Source of the DNA: Caprimulgus europaeus | Taxonomy: Eukaryota; Chordata; Aves; Caprimulgiformes; Caprimulgidae | DNA: 64,000 nt | Direction: 5' to 3' | Assembly: GCA_907165065.1 (NCBI GenBank) | Contig: OU015524.1 | Coordinates: 26,148,295-26,212,294 of the forward strand | In this document: positions 26,528 through 40,400 of the stretch, piece by piece | Layout of the letters: each line of letters begins with the position of its first letter | How positions within the stretch are numbered: position 1 is the stretch's first letter | The notes under the pieces: model-generated | The model's database searches: none | Seen by the model: the letters and a program-made list of their open reading frames with translations, nothing else | Told to the model about the DNA's origin: nothing | Position numbers and translations under genes: made by a program

Positions 26528-29500
26528 CTTTTCTCTGCCTGTATTTCAATCTGAAAACAGATTTTGAAAGAATGGATCAAACCTCCCACAAAACTGAAAT
26601 TCTGGGGTTTTTTAACCAGGAACCTTACAAAAGTCCCAGCAAGAAGTGGAACAATGTACAGTTCTAGGGTATTCTACCCTTATAGATTATTTATAAGTAT
26701 GCAAAAAAATCTGGTGTAGCAATGTTGAAAAAGAGAGAAAAACTCAAAAGCTCTAACCCATAATGTTGAAGTTAAAACATGACCTCAGAAGCATCTTTCA
26801 AAGGTATTATTGCTCCAGCAGATGAAAAGATGTCAGAGAATTATAGTACAGTGCTGTGCCCTAATTGATCTGGGATATCAGTTTACATCTTTCGCTAAGA
26901 ATTTTTGGCAGCAACTTTGTGAACACTGGCAGTCAGGTTTGCAACTTGCGTCCATCCAGGTTAGTTTCTCACACGAACTCTTTATTAGGACATTAAATAC
27001 CTGACCTTTCAATATTAAGGTTTTCATTATCAGGTTGTTGGCACTAATTAAGTAATCTGTGACACTGAGTCTTGTTTCTCATAGTTTTTGAAAGCTAGGA
27101 AAGACAGCCTCAGCTCTCTGACAGAAGTTGCATAGCTACACCTGGTAAGAGCGATCTACCACATACCCTCAAGTCTGCAGCTGTTGAAAGGGATCATAAA
27201 CCTGACTCTTGAAGCAAATTATTTGGCCAAATACCACTCGATATATAACTTCATATTCATTAATAAGTGACTGAGAAACTGGAAAAGAGTATTTCCAGCA
27301 GCATGTTCCTTCTGACAGATTTGGGACCCCACAAGATCAGATTTCCAACTAGGATACAGTTGGAAAGGTCCTATGAGCTAAGGCAAAGAGCAAAAATTTT
27401 TGTTCACTTTCACTATGGGCAATGTATCTGTTACAGAAATAAAAACCAAAAACATAAATAAACTGGTGATTTTTGGTGCTTAGTTATTCTAGCTGATGTT
27501 GAGTTAGCCATAAGCCATATGCAAACTTTGGAACTGGATAAATTAGGTAATGACTCTTATTGGTACACTTGTAGAAAACTTAACTGGCTCAAGTTACTAA
27601 AGTAAAAATTATTTCACTGTCTTGCCTTGCACTGTTCCAAAACAAATGCATCGTGAAGATATGGCTGGGACTGTTAAGTGCAATTCCAAAGAAATTTGCC
27701 TATCAATGAGGTCATGTGCTCATACAAATCACAGAAATTATAAACCAAACCTGTGCCAAATGAATCCAAAAACCATGCAGACATTCTGATTTTTCCAAGA
27801 GAAGCTGAACTATCGAAGCTGAACAAACTTCCCTGCAGACATAGTTCTTCAGCACTTATCTCCATCCCTCCTCAGTGGGATGTCCCTCGCTCACTATTGT
27901 GACATCCTCTGTTACATCTCCAGCAAAAGCAGCATGTTGCAATTATTTCACAGCTTTGCACATGCTGTTTGAACAGACAAGAAGCTTCCAAACAAAAACT
28001 AAGTGAATTGTCATGACTTATGAATTTTCCTGGCCTTTTCATCAATGGGGAACTGATTTCATTCTCTGTCTTCTACACAGAAGTTAGTTTCCATGAAACA
28101 AGAAGGAACTTAATTATTTCTGGGATCTTTATGAACTTGACCAACCATTTCAAAGCTGCGGCTTCCCTCAGCTTTGACAGGCAGAAGCATTTGACAAAGA
28201 AAGCAAGTTCACATAAGCCTCATTTGCTTGGGAAATCAGGCTAAAAATTTTGAAGTCCAACAAATGACCTACACAACTACAGCAAAATATGAAAAATGAG
28301 CCATTCAGCTGCAGTTGCAAAATAGTACATACATTTTAATGCAAATTAACAACAACAAAAAGCTCTTGCTTTTTCAAAGACAGGTATCACATGTGAATCT
28401 CTCAACATACGAGTGGATGAGAATTGCAGTGTTTTCTTACAGAACAGTTCTATGGACTTCTAATTAGAGAAACTGTAGCATACAATAATGAGATTAAAAT
28501 AGGCAGATACGTAGTATGAACAAAGAGACATTCAGAAAGTCACGTCTATTTTTTATGGAATAAATCTTCTGCATCCAAAAGCCATCAAAGGTAATATCAT
28601 GGAACAAAACAAAATTCAATTTCTGTTATTTGTACTTAAAATACTAAAAAAGGATGGGAAGATACAATCCAGCTCTCCTGGAAGGCTATTTTTAGAAAGA
28701 ACAAGATCCTGGATGCTAACAGAGCCTACCGCTCTGGTTCGTGCCAGCAAAAAATGCTCTCGCGACCCAATCCCACAGCACAATGAGGGGCTGCAACTGT
28801 TTGAATGGAGAATGAGCTGTATCAAGCTGTAAACCCATAGCATACACAGAGGCAGTGCTAAAGTTGTCATAGTGTTGGTTACTAAAACATTTTAATCTCA
28901 AATTGCTTTGAACGGTGCGAAGGTTTTTCTGTCAGGGTGTTCTTAAAGCTGATTGCTCACCAACTGGCTGAGAATGCAAGAGTGGGAGAGATTCACCTCC
29001 CTGTGGCCCAGGTAGCTCATAAAAGTGGTGCATGCATAGGCACTGGTGGCAGCACAGGGAGTTAATTGCCCTCCCAAGGAAGGGGAAATGATAACAGAAT
29101 CACAGAGTGGTTTACAGCATTAGTTACTGGCAGCATGTATGCCAGTCCTGTTTTATTGACTAGCCCTGGCCAAATCTACCCACAGTTGCTGTTCTTGGCT
29201 AACCTTGACGAAGTCGTTCCCGTTGCCATGAAACAGCTTCCTTTGCTCTCACTCTTCATCTCCTCTAATTGCCTTTAGTGCACTCTCTGATCCTCTGCTT
29301 TGCTTCTCTGCCCTCCCACCTGTAACCTGGTTAGCTCGAAGCCGCCAATTCTGGACTGCACCCAGTACTTTTGTGTACCTGCTCTGCATGTAAAGGGGGA
29401 GAAACTGGTCTCGGTAGAGAATGATGACAGCATCTATTAACAAAGGAAAGTACTTGACAAATACTGTCCCCTTAGCAACCAGATGAGGCTGTAGCCAAAG

Positions 29501-32500
29501 CCAGACCTCTTAAAGTCTCTCTGGAATGAACTGGTGTCCTTAACTGTTCCTACTGGGAGGCTTGTGCAGAGTATATAATCTGCGTTTAATTTCTTTCTAA
29601 TTGCAGTGACTTATTTTGTGCATGCTCCTGCACAGCTGAGAGCTCAAGCCTCCATACTTGTACTCAGTACCTGCCTTTCCCTTTGGACTTAGCCCCTAGG
29701 AGCAGGGGTAGGTAATAAGGGTTCAAGAGGCTGCATCCGTCTAATTTCACACTTTTTACTGATAAAATCTTTAGCTCGCCTTTTAATTATTTCAAATATT
29801 CCAAAGGTATACAGCAACATATGATCTACTCTGATTTCTGGACTCAGCAGAGCTGTTCTTAATGCTGTTTCTGAACATATGTTCTGTTCTTACTTTTAAA
29901 ATAACTAGCAGAATATGTCACTCATTCTGATGGCACTGCAAATATTCTATTGATGCATTAATGACATTCCTGAATCTAAAGAAATGTTTTTACTAAAAAA
30001 TGTATGGAACCTGCAGAAAAAATTGTTAAAATCACCATTAAATGCAAGAGCATATTTAAATGTATTTTTAAATTAACATTCCTATTGTCTTATTAAGAGT
30101 TCCTTCTGTGAAAAAAATACCACATTATATGTAAACTGGAAGTACAGCCCTGGTCTTTTAAAAGATTACTCCTCTGTACAATTACAGCAAGATCAAGAAT
30201 TCTGCAGAAGAGCTGTAGAATCACAAAGTTGAAGTATTATTGGTATGAAGTACATATTTTGAGGTAATTAATAGAAAGCTATTGAAGGAGTTCATTAAAA
30301 CCATTTTATATTTGCTAGCTTAAGCATATGATTTTCAAAATTGCCCTTCTTCCAGTCTGGCTGTTATTTAGCAGAAACTTCCACAAGGATTTCTGAAATG
30401 CAAATACTCATCAACGGAGAACTTCATAGAGCCAAAAATGATAGTTTTATTTTGTAAAAAACTCAGTAATAAACTAACCTGATGTTAGCTTGCAAGTGAA
30501 GTATGTAAAACAAACTGTTTAAAAGTCAATAAACAAACTTGCTTACTCCTCCTTCCCCTAGACCCAACTTCTTCCATTAGAAGAAACAAAGTGATATATA
30601 TTCTAGTCTGACCTTCTTAGTTCCCTTCAGGCCTGAATTATCCTCTGATCCTACTGACACCCCATGATAATAAATAATTTAAATACTGCAAATATGTATA
30701 TTTAACTGAGGAGTTGGTCTACAGAGAAATAGCTCCAACCCTAGAACAGCAGATAAGTAAACATGATTCCCTCAGGGATGCTGGCACTGGGCTGAGCTGC
30801 CAGTGCATGATGGCACTAGAGCAGGATTGGTTTGGTAGGGGAATAGATGAGGTGTGTTTGTAATGCATGGAAATATACGACAGGTGCAGTAATGCATTAA
30901 TCACATAGCTTTAAAACATTTATTTCTGCTTGAAGTGAGTTTGACTCTGACACAAATACACTTTAGGCATCTACACATTTTTCACAAAAAGAAGTTTCTT
31001 GATTTCTCTGCTTTTCGGAAAGCTCAAGGTAGACATACTGAAATAAAACAGTATTTAATTTCAAATGTATTAAATGTCCATCTAGTACTCACATCTTTTC
31101 TGAGAGGTAGATACACAAGTACCTTTGGGATAAAACTAATGCCTAGTGGAAAATTCAAGGACTTGTGAAAATATTCACAAATCCACTACAAAAAAAATTC
31201 CTAAACATTATTATTACAATATTATTAAAAATGTGAGGCAATAGCTGTCTAGAATGAACTTTCTCCTGCCTTTGTTCCCTTTCAGTATTGAACTTTTTTT
31301 TTTGTTACCCCAGCTTCTGGAACCTCTCCAATACTGATCTCAATCTACACAATTGCTTTGTCTTGGCAGTTCTTATTGGCTCCCAAAATTGTTTTCAGCC
31401 CAAGAGGTGGTCTAAGTGAAAGCTGTGTTCTCCACCACCATTGTCTTTGCCAATTCTCCCAAAGTCATTGGTCCTTGTTGCTGGTTATCACCTGTGTGCT
31501 TCATTCCCTCTCCTCTCCACACACTTAGCATCCTTGGGAGGTCATTCTTTGGCTCTGCGTTTCACCTTTGATATTCTTTCAACTGCAGCCTGTGTGACTC
31601 TCCAAGAGAGAAAAGTACTTCACTGGAATTACATCACTATGGTTTAGAACAGGACCTGGCCCTCCTTTAAATTATTTGATGAGACTAATGATTTGTTGCA
31701 TAATAGAATATTTTAGTCGAAGAGAAATCACGTTCCTTTGGTTACAATCTCATTAAGAGCTGCTTCAGTCTGCAATAACCACAGACATAGAACTAAGCTT
31801 TTTCACAATGGCTAAATTTTATTAATGTCTTAGTACTGTATAATTGTTTTATTTTTTATCTCCAAGTCAGTATTCTCTGTCATTAAAATGGTAAATGACT
31901 AGCCAATGTATGTACATTCCGTTGTGTACAATCTAAATGATGCGCAGGAGGAGTTGTTTTCATCAGCATTTCCTTAGATTTTTCATTAGTAACAAAAGAG
32001 AAGTATAAGTGATGGCCATCCTAAAAAATGCCTTTGACTATTCAGGCTTTTGTGTCTGGGAAGATTTAATTTTATTGAATAAATTAAAAAGTAGAAAACA
32101 CAGTAGGAAAGAATTATGTGGCAAAATATTTGAGAAAAATTGCATCATGTCTAGATTAGGAACATGTCATGAGAAATTAAATCAGGTGGGACAATAAAGG
32201 GTGCATGTATGTCAGACAAATTGAACCTTAAACTTAAGTGTTAGCTGCATACAGAAATGTAGCACACGTTGCACTAATTTTATATTACATCTGCAGTATC
32301 CTATAGTTTATTGTCTTCATGGTGTTGATCCCCACAATACTATTGCAAGGTAAGGAAATGAAATTTTCTGTATTTTACAGGTAAATGACAGTAACATAGA
32401 AGGTGTAACCACATTGCTCAACAAAACAGGACCAGGGACCATCCTGTGGCTCTGGGGTCAGCTGACACAGTCTGGGTGTCTCCACACTGTGCGTGATCCT

Positions 32501-33320
32501 GGGCTCTTTTTTGGTCTTACGAAGTGTCTCTGTGGTTTTAAGACATTATTACTGTATACAAGATTTTTTTCTACTCAAAGTGTCTCGAATAACATAAGAG
32601 CTATATGCAGTCCACCAGAGTGTATATTCATGGCATTTACTGATATGTGGGTAGGTGTTGCATCCCATTGGGCATGTTATAATGGTACAAAGAGGTAGTT
32701 AAGGGTGAAAAGTCTGCTGGGAATGTGTTGGAGAACTGTGTGGGGTTGAGGGGCCTGGTACAAGGTTTTTCTGTATCACTCAGTGGCAAGAATTTTTGTG
32801 TGACAAATGGCTTACAAGCTCTTTATGAGGCTAAGGAGCCATCTTGCCTGAAACAGGGTTCTGTATCCCTTAAAATAAACTTACTGGGTGGTTTAGATGT
32901 GCTATGGTCACTTTGCCCAGCCATAAAAATCCAATGGAGTATATTTTCCTCACACTAATTAAAAGCAAGGCACATCTCTAGGGTGTAAACTTATACACTA
33001 CAAGTTACATTTCAGGGTATGGATAACACAATGACACTGATACCAGGCAATTCATAACATGGAAGATGACACCATTGTAAAACAATTTGGCTTCGTTCAT
33101 TCTCTCTGTGGAAATTTGCTTCCCTAAGCCATTAGGGAATTTATTTTCAAGTAGATCTCATCTTTGGCAGTGTTCCTCTGGTGGCTGAGTTCCCTAGGGT
33201 TAGTATTTTCTTTTGTGAAAAGTGCACTGGTGTTTCTAGTACATGTGTCTAGCCCAAAACATGGTTTGAAAAAGAATCAAGTACTTACTCATTTAGCTAT
33301 TAAAGTAAGTTGATAAGATT

Positions 33321-33413
33321 CACAATTTATGAACTATGAATTAATATACAAACTGAATTAATGAACTTACACAAATTCATAGACTTATGTTAAATGAATT
33401 AATACACAAACTG
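33321..33413. repeat. Degenerate tandem duplication, about 58-bp period
   Basis: atgaattaatatacaaactg at 33,336-33,355 recurs with one change at 33,394-33,413. The sequence before each copy (cacaatttatgaact / cacaaattcatagactt) is also related. Confidence 0.75.
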
Positions 33414-34273
33414 TAAGAGGAGATAACATATGGGGCCTGATGTTGCATGGAAACGCTCTGCCACTCAACTATATGTTAACATTGCTATCAGAAACAGACA
33501 AACAGAAATCCAGCACGTTCAACCTAGCAGACCAGCACCGTAATTTAATCCACCCAAATGAGTAGTACCACTAGACTTTTTCCTTGGCACAGAGTAAATT
33601 CTCTCACCCAAGGCAAATCTGCCTAAGTCTGGACAGCCAACTTTCAAGGGGAAGCTTTTTGGAAGCTACCATGATAGCACAGCAAACAGAGGTTAGAGCT
33701 TACATTGTGACACTGTGACAGGCTATAGACCACAAAATACTCTTGCTTGATTAAAAAAATAGTATGTAGCTAAAGTACCTGGTGATTATTGAGGCATACA
33801 CAGTGAGGGTTTTTTGTCTTCTCATCCTTCCTCAGTTATAAAATGTGCCCATTGTTAGGATTATTTCTTCCCATTGGTGACAAGCTTTATAAAACTATCG
33901 TGCTTTGTTTTCTCAGCACACTAAAACTACAGCGCACTGAAGTCAATGCTGTTGCACCAAAAGAGAATTAGGAAACTAATTGCCTTTTGCAATAGTGACA
34001 CAGTAGAGGACAACTGGTCACAATAAAATCACAACATACCCTCCTGCCACTCATAATCAACTTTTTCTTGAAATGAGAGGAACATACTGTCCTGTTGCAG
34101 AAATAACAGTGTGCTTGGTTGCAAGCCAGAGTCAGTGATAAATACATTTCTGATTACAGCCAGCAACTTAATTTACAAGCATCTAATTAAAAAAAAAAAA
34201 GACCACTATAAAAAAATCAACCTTTCAGAAAACAGCAATGTAAGATAATTGTGATCTAATGTACTGAGCACAA

Positions 34274-34360
34274 GATTGGAGTCATAAGACTTGGTATTCC
34301 CACTGCTGCCACTAACTTGCTGCATGACTGTGAAAAAGTCATTGGATGTCTCTATCTCAG
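34274..34360 (+). mobile_element. MIR-like ancient SINE fragment
   Basis: ggagtcataagacttggtat, then cactgctgccactaacttgc and tgcatgactgtgaaaaagtc follow the core of MIR (AGACCTGGGTTC, CTGCCACTTACTAGCTGTGTGACC). The order and spacing match; divergence is high. Confidence 0.7.
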
Positions 34361-35965
34361 CTACTTTGAGCTGGTAATTTTCTACCTTTGGACACAGCTT
34401 AGAGATCAAGGCTTCAACTGTGATTTATGGATAAAGTGTTGTGTTTATACAGAAAAAAAGTTTCCTTAATTTTAAGGAGAGATATACAGTTTCAACAGTT
34501 GAACGTCCTTGACTGAACTATATCTTGTCTGCAGGTATTTATACTGGGGAATTTTAGCAGAATTATGTGCCCACGTGACATGATTAAAGCCAAAGGAGCA
34601 ACAATGGAGCTGGAGAGATAATCCAGCTTTATGCAAAATAAAATCCGTGCTATACAAGTCCCACTCACAGCATTTACCACAAAATATACTGGTCTACAAG
34701 TCTGCATTTGTTTCAAAGCAGCATATTACAACTGTATCCGATCAGTCAGATCAGCAAAATGAACATAGTTTATCTTCCGAGTTAATGATCAGACATTTAT
34801 TTTTAAAGATAATATCCTGCTCTTTGTCCTAAATGAACCAGCAATATGTGATTGAAGAGAAAGTATGCAATTACATACTGATGTTCAGCAAGCAGAGAAT
34901 AGTCTTGAGTAACTCCAGTGATAAATGGATCATTGTATAAAAAAAAATGCACTGAGCCATAACACCAAAGTTAAATGCCAACCCTCTAAAACTTTCTGCT
35001 TCTAGAAAGAAATAACCAAATATTTGTCATCAGTGTCTGAAAAAGACCATACAGCCTTTTTAGTAATAACTCCAGTGGGGAGAGCCTTTCAGCACTCTGT
35101 TATTTTGGTTGCCCAACTTTCCCTATAACATCTTGTTTTCAATTGCCTATAGAGTTGCCAAATTTGAAACATTTGCCCAATGTTTTCCATCTTTAGCCTC
35201 AGCTTTAAGAGTAACATTTTGGAAAGTTTAGACAAACTTCTTGCTGTTTGTGAGAGCCTGCTTAGGGGAAAAGACGGTTTCAATAACGTTAACCCATTAA
35301 CGCCTACCTTTCCTCCATCTATTGGCTCTAGTACTTCCCTAGTTCTGTACAAGGATTTGTAACAAGTCAAAGTGTAAATCCAACAGACTTTTGTGATCCC
35401 TTCTGGAAGCCACAGTAAACTATCAGATGCAGCAGAATCTGAAAGTTTGCTCTGAAAATGTCAGTGCATTTCATTAAATGTGCCCACATTGTTCTGAAGT
35501 AACCAAAGACACCAAAACACAGGGGGAACGGGTCTTTGCTTTCCTGGTGTATGCTTGTTTGCATTGGAGCCTTCTCTGATTCAGAGCACAGACTGAACAA
35601 GGCTCTTAAATCAGAAACACTCCTATTCTGTTAAGGAAAGTCTTCTCTGTAAAACTCCTATCCTTTATTTTAGAAATGGTAATAGATGAGGAGCTGTAGG
35701 AAGAGAAAGAATAGTTTTCTCAATAGACGATTGGGCAGGCAGGGGAGAGCTGTGTTTTATTGCCAGCTATACCACATGCTGCTCATGGTATGCTAGACAA
35801 ATCAACATTTTTTACACAAATATTCCTTATACAGATGATAAGGTAAAGAAAATATAATGCTCATGGTTTGTTTTAAAATTGTCAGAACAGTTTTTTTGTG
35901 GGTTATCTTTCCAAGTTTTCTCAATTTCAAAAACAATTTTTTAAAACATTATTGGAAAAGATTGA

Positions 35966-35982
35966 TTTTTTTTTTTTTTTTT
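35966..35982. repeat. T17 homopolymer
   Basis: Seventeen consecutive T on the plus strand; no recognised element beside it. Confidence 0.9.
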
Positions 35983-36915
35983 AGTGCTTTGGATAGGAAA
36001 GAGACAAGGAGAGAAAGAACGAAGCCATGTTTCACTTTCATATGTGCATAAATTAAAATCATAAAGCAAAAAAAATTCAAAAGATCTGACTTTCAAGCTT
36101 TCAAACACATTATCCCATCTGGCTTACATTTTGCCCAAAGAAATAGATTCTGCTATCTGAGGATAGGGAGAAAACAGCACTTAGGGAATGTATTCAGCAG
36201 AGTCTAACCAGGTTTTGACCTGTGAAGCTGTGCTCCACACTGAGCCATGGTGACAGTACAAAAGAGTGCGTAGGAAGCGAGAGGAGGCGTACGGTTGATG
36301 AATCCATGCCAGTGTCGTTCCACTGGCAAAATCCCCTCTCGAGAAAGGGAAGCTGATGCAAAGCTCCCGCACACTGAAGGCTGCAGCTGTGTGCATGGAG
36401 TACTTATGCTAATTTTTCCCAACCTAGGAAGGGATCGGGGGCGGCTTTATCGCCAACACGGTATACCTCTGCTAAACACTCTCATTTTCGCCTGGGGCAG
36501 TGAGCAGAACTAAGCTTCAAGAACAGAATCTATTAATATGAATGGAAATAAATAATCAGTTTATTTGCTGCCACACAATTTCGAGATGTCAGAGTTTTTC
36601 CACTTCATTTTAAGGTCCTGTTGCCTTAGTAGGCATAGAAGTTCAGAACAGTGAATTGCTGTTCACATAAGGGACTGGCTCTGAGGAGTTAGAGAACAGA
36701 GGTTCAAAAAGGACACAAAGGCAACTACAGAAGCTGCAGGAAAATGAATTATTATTTTTTTTAAAATCACAATGCTTGCAGTTTCTGTTTTGACACTGGT
36801 GGCACAAGAATAAATGGCAAGAAAATAAATTTAATCTATATTCAAAGAAACATGATTTTTAAAAGACAGATCCTTTAAAATGATATTCTCAATACATGGT
36901 GATAGTGTTCTCAAA

Positions 36916-37427
36916 ATCACAGAATCATAGAGTAGTTTGGGTTGGAAGGGACCTTAAAGATCATCTAGTTCCAACCCCCTTGCCATGAGCAGGGACACCT
37001 TCCACTAGACCAGGTTGCTCAAAGCCTCATCCAACCTGGCCTTGAACACTTCCAGGGAGGGGACATCCACAACTTCTCTGGGCAACTTGGGCCAGTGTCT
37101 GACCACTATCACAGGAAAGAATTTCTTCCTAATATCTCATCTAAACCCACCCTCTTCCAGTTTAGAGCCATTACCCCTTGTTCTATCACTATCTGCCCTT
37201 GTAAAAAGTCCCTCCCCAGCCTTCCTGGAGCCCCTTCAGGTACTGGAAGGCCACTATAAAATCTCCCCGGAGCCTTCTCTTCTCCAGGCTGAACAGCCCC
37301 AACTCTCTCAGCCTGTCCTCACAGCAGAGGTGCTCCAGCACTCGGATCATCCTCGTGGCCTCCTCTGGACTCATTCTAACTGGTCCATGTCTTTCTTGTG
37401 TTGGGGGCTCCAGAACTGGACACAACC
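36916..37427 (-). mobile_element. CR1 LINE 3' fragment with end of ORF2, minus orientation
   Basis: Begins with the inverted CR1 end (atcacagaatcatagagtag) and runs through the 3' UTR into the reverse transcriptase gene. On the minus strand 37,425-37,189 is an open frame with the CR1 ORF2 C-terminal signature [13 protein letters not shown] and [19 protein letters not shown]. It is 5'-truncated and inactive. This is one of the less diverged CR1 copies in the window. Confidence 0.95.
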
Positions 37428-40400
37428 AAGGAAATCAAGGACAGCTTCATGTAAAAATAGTCATGGATTAGACCTACCTCTTGATTTTTATCCTGGGATC
37501 AATATTTTATAGAACTACTAATACTGATGTATTTTTATTTTTAAATAGTTCTATTTACCTGATACTCAGTTCTTGTTGGAGATAATTAATGCACATAACA
37601 AGGCACTGTCTTCAGATACTGCTTTCTTTTGAATCATCTGTTACATAGCTTTATAGAGTTAATTTCAATGCCTGGCAAGCTGAGAGAAATTGCTATTATG
37701 GGACCCTTTTACAGCTTGGGAAGACAAAGTTAAACTTATAACTTCCAAGTACTTACACAGGGAGTCCATTTGCAAAAAAATTACATAATGCTACATCTGA
37801 CAGCAGCTATTCTTAATAACATGTGTTTTTTAGACAGTGGTACAGCTGTTGAGCCCAGGCCAAAAGATCTTGTTCAGCCAGTGCTCAATAAAATTTGGAA
37901 ACTTTAACAGAAGCAGGATGAGATCATTACTGTAAAATAATACAAAAACATATCGAGTGTTGGTTCTGGTTATATTCCACTTTGTGTCACAGGAAGGTAA
38001 ATCTGTTCTGCAAATGCAGAATTAATATGTCTTTATATTTCTGCCCACACCCACTTTGGTTTACTGTTGCTAACAGAGAGGCTATCTCAGACGCTGTGGT
38101 TTGTAATATAAGAACAAAATTCTCCTGGGTCTCCAGGGTGAGGAACTACAGTAACAATTATCAGCTCCCAATCTTTGTTCTTCCAAATCGACGCGGTGAC
38201 ACATATTTGCATTTCTCTGATAGCAAATGATAGGGCATGCTAATAGCTATTTAATAGTTGAACAATTACTTAAATTCAAGTTAACCCTAATTACATTTTC
38301 TATTAAATCCAGAGAATGATTTCTACACCTCCAATGGAAAGAACCATGTGATGAAGCTACATGCAAAGAAGGGTCTCTAAAGCTTTTCTCATATTGGTTC
38401 CTGGGAGGAAAGACCTAAAGAAGCTGTGGCTTTCGAGTTCTTGCCTCTTTCCCCAAGTCTTAGGAAGCTGAAGGATCAGAAAGGATCAGGATAGGAACAG
38501 TCCTAAAGCAACAACATTTGGTTTTGCCGATCCTCTTTGACCTGATAGCCTACTGGACATATCTGCCTGACACAACCAATAAAAATAACCTAAGACCCAA
38601 ACTCTGCTGTAAAAACTAAGTGCAGGGCAATTAGCAAGGTTGCAGGAGAGGGAACACCACTATCTTTTATTGTGGAGACTGATATAACCCTTCAGCAGAG
38701 GGCTTCCCAGGCAACACCACATCCCCAGGTGCTGACAACATCTCTAGAAGCTTTATCTCCTAAATGGCACAAGGAAGCCAACAGACTTTGGCTGAGCACA
38801 GGTGATAGGGATTAGCTCTTCATACACCCTTGCTTATTTTTGTTCAGCAAAGAAGAAACAAAAGCATATAAATAAAACCAAATTCCCTCTGCATCCCCCC
38901 AAAAGATTAAATTATTCCCTCTCATATTCTGGAATGTCAGCCCTGGTTCTTCTTTACCCTCTAAGTAGTTTGTTACCGATGGATAGTTATTGAAACACAC
39001 ATGTGGTCCATCTCTATTATGCAACAGAAGGATTTATTTGGGAAACCTTGAGATGTTGGAATCAGAAACGCAACCGTTGTTCAACAACACTGTTGTCTAA
39101 TTTAATTTGGCTTTAAATGTGTGATTAATTTTAATACTATGGGAAATTAATTATGTTTGTGTTCTAATGATAAGTATTAACCTAATTAGTGAGCATGAAA
39201 ATTCCCAAGCAAGGCAATTGTATTAGAATTAAGATTGTAAATATTTTTCTAATGGAAAACTTCCAGTAAAACACTAACACACTCAAAGGCTACAGCCACA
39301 AGAAAACGTGCAACACTTGCAAAATGACTTCCATAATGACTTTCTGATTGCTAACTCTGCTACGCAAGGTAACAGTGTTTGTAATATGATGTTAGAAACG
39401 TATCCACGCATCAGAAGTAAGCTATGCAGTACTTAAATCAATGCTTTTAAGCTTCAGTTCACCACATACAGCAGAAATCCTTTTCAGCAATCTCTTTCTC
39501 TAATCCCCAGACAGAAGTGTTGCTGTCCCTATCCCCAAGGCCACTGAAAACTGTTCTGGGGACAGGAACCAATCCTTCCTTCAACCTCTCGTCCTTCACA
39601 TGCAATCATTTTCCTGCTGATAGCCCCCGGGGTGCCCACTTCCAGCCCCCTCCCATTCACCCCTCTGTTCTCCACTCTTCATGTTCTCCCTAGTGTTTTT
39701 ATGCACGGCAAGTAACTCAGAAAGGAGCTGCTGCACCCTGGAAAACATGGGCCAGAGATACAAATTAGAGGGGTAGAATAGAGAATGACACTGCCAAATC
39801 ACAACTGGTTTTGCAAATAAAAGGGCAGTGTCCAAAGAAGCAGCATTATCTTGTGTCTTCCAGGAGACGTATGGCCTTCTTAAGTGAAAGTCTATTGTAA
39901 AGAGGTTGTATCTATGGTGCCCACAGAAAACATCTTAAATCCACCTTTTTTTGTTAAAAAAGTTATGCTCTGCTATGCTATTCTACACAGCCCTTCTTGT
40001 AATTAAATGACACCAAATAACCAAAAGAATTATTACAGTTCCCCTGGGATAATGTAGTTACTCATGCCTGAAGCTGACCCTCCTTTCACTTACTTTGTTG
40101 GAAAAAGCTTTATTTTACGTTACTTGTTGGAAGCACTGTCCCAGATTTAGGCCACTTTGTAATACAGCAAACATATTTGTCAATATAATCCCCACGGGCT
40201 ACCTATCATTCCCAGGTACTGGGATGAATGCAATTATGGTATTTATTTAAGATAAAAGCTTTGTATTGAATTAGAAATCAATCTTCCACTTGACCAGATA
40301 GTATTATTGTAAATATTTGTATACAGGTCTCTTCTGAAAGCTCTTCCATCTGCATGCTGCTCAGAGTGAGTGCATGAATCTTCCCCAGACATGCAGAAAT

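Larger units (their letters stand above)
22626..36915. other. Intergenic region upstream of SYT14, no gene recognised
   Basis: No recognisable protein gene, tRNA or rRNA. Sequence is mostly unique-looking and AT-rich. 23,395-23,640 is pyrimidine-rich on the plus strand, which keeps several frames open without looking coding. Simple repeats, a 58-bp tandem duplication and a MIR-like piece are listed separately. Distal enhancers of SYT14 or UTP25 could lie here but cannot be identified from one sequence. Confidence 0.7.

Noticed and set aside
29093..29115. acagaatcacagagtggttt as a CR1 3' end
   Set aside because: Only about 20 bases resemble CR1 and the following sequence does not continue into the CR1 body.
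37015..37512. 165-residue plus-strand open frame
   Set aside because: Antisense of a CR1 3' end; the same holds for 52,508-53,459 on the plus strand.
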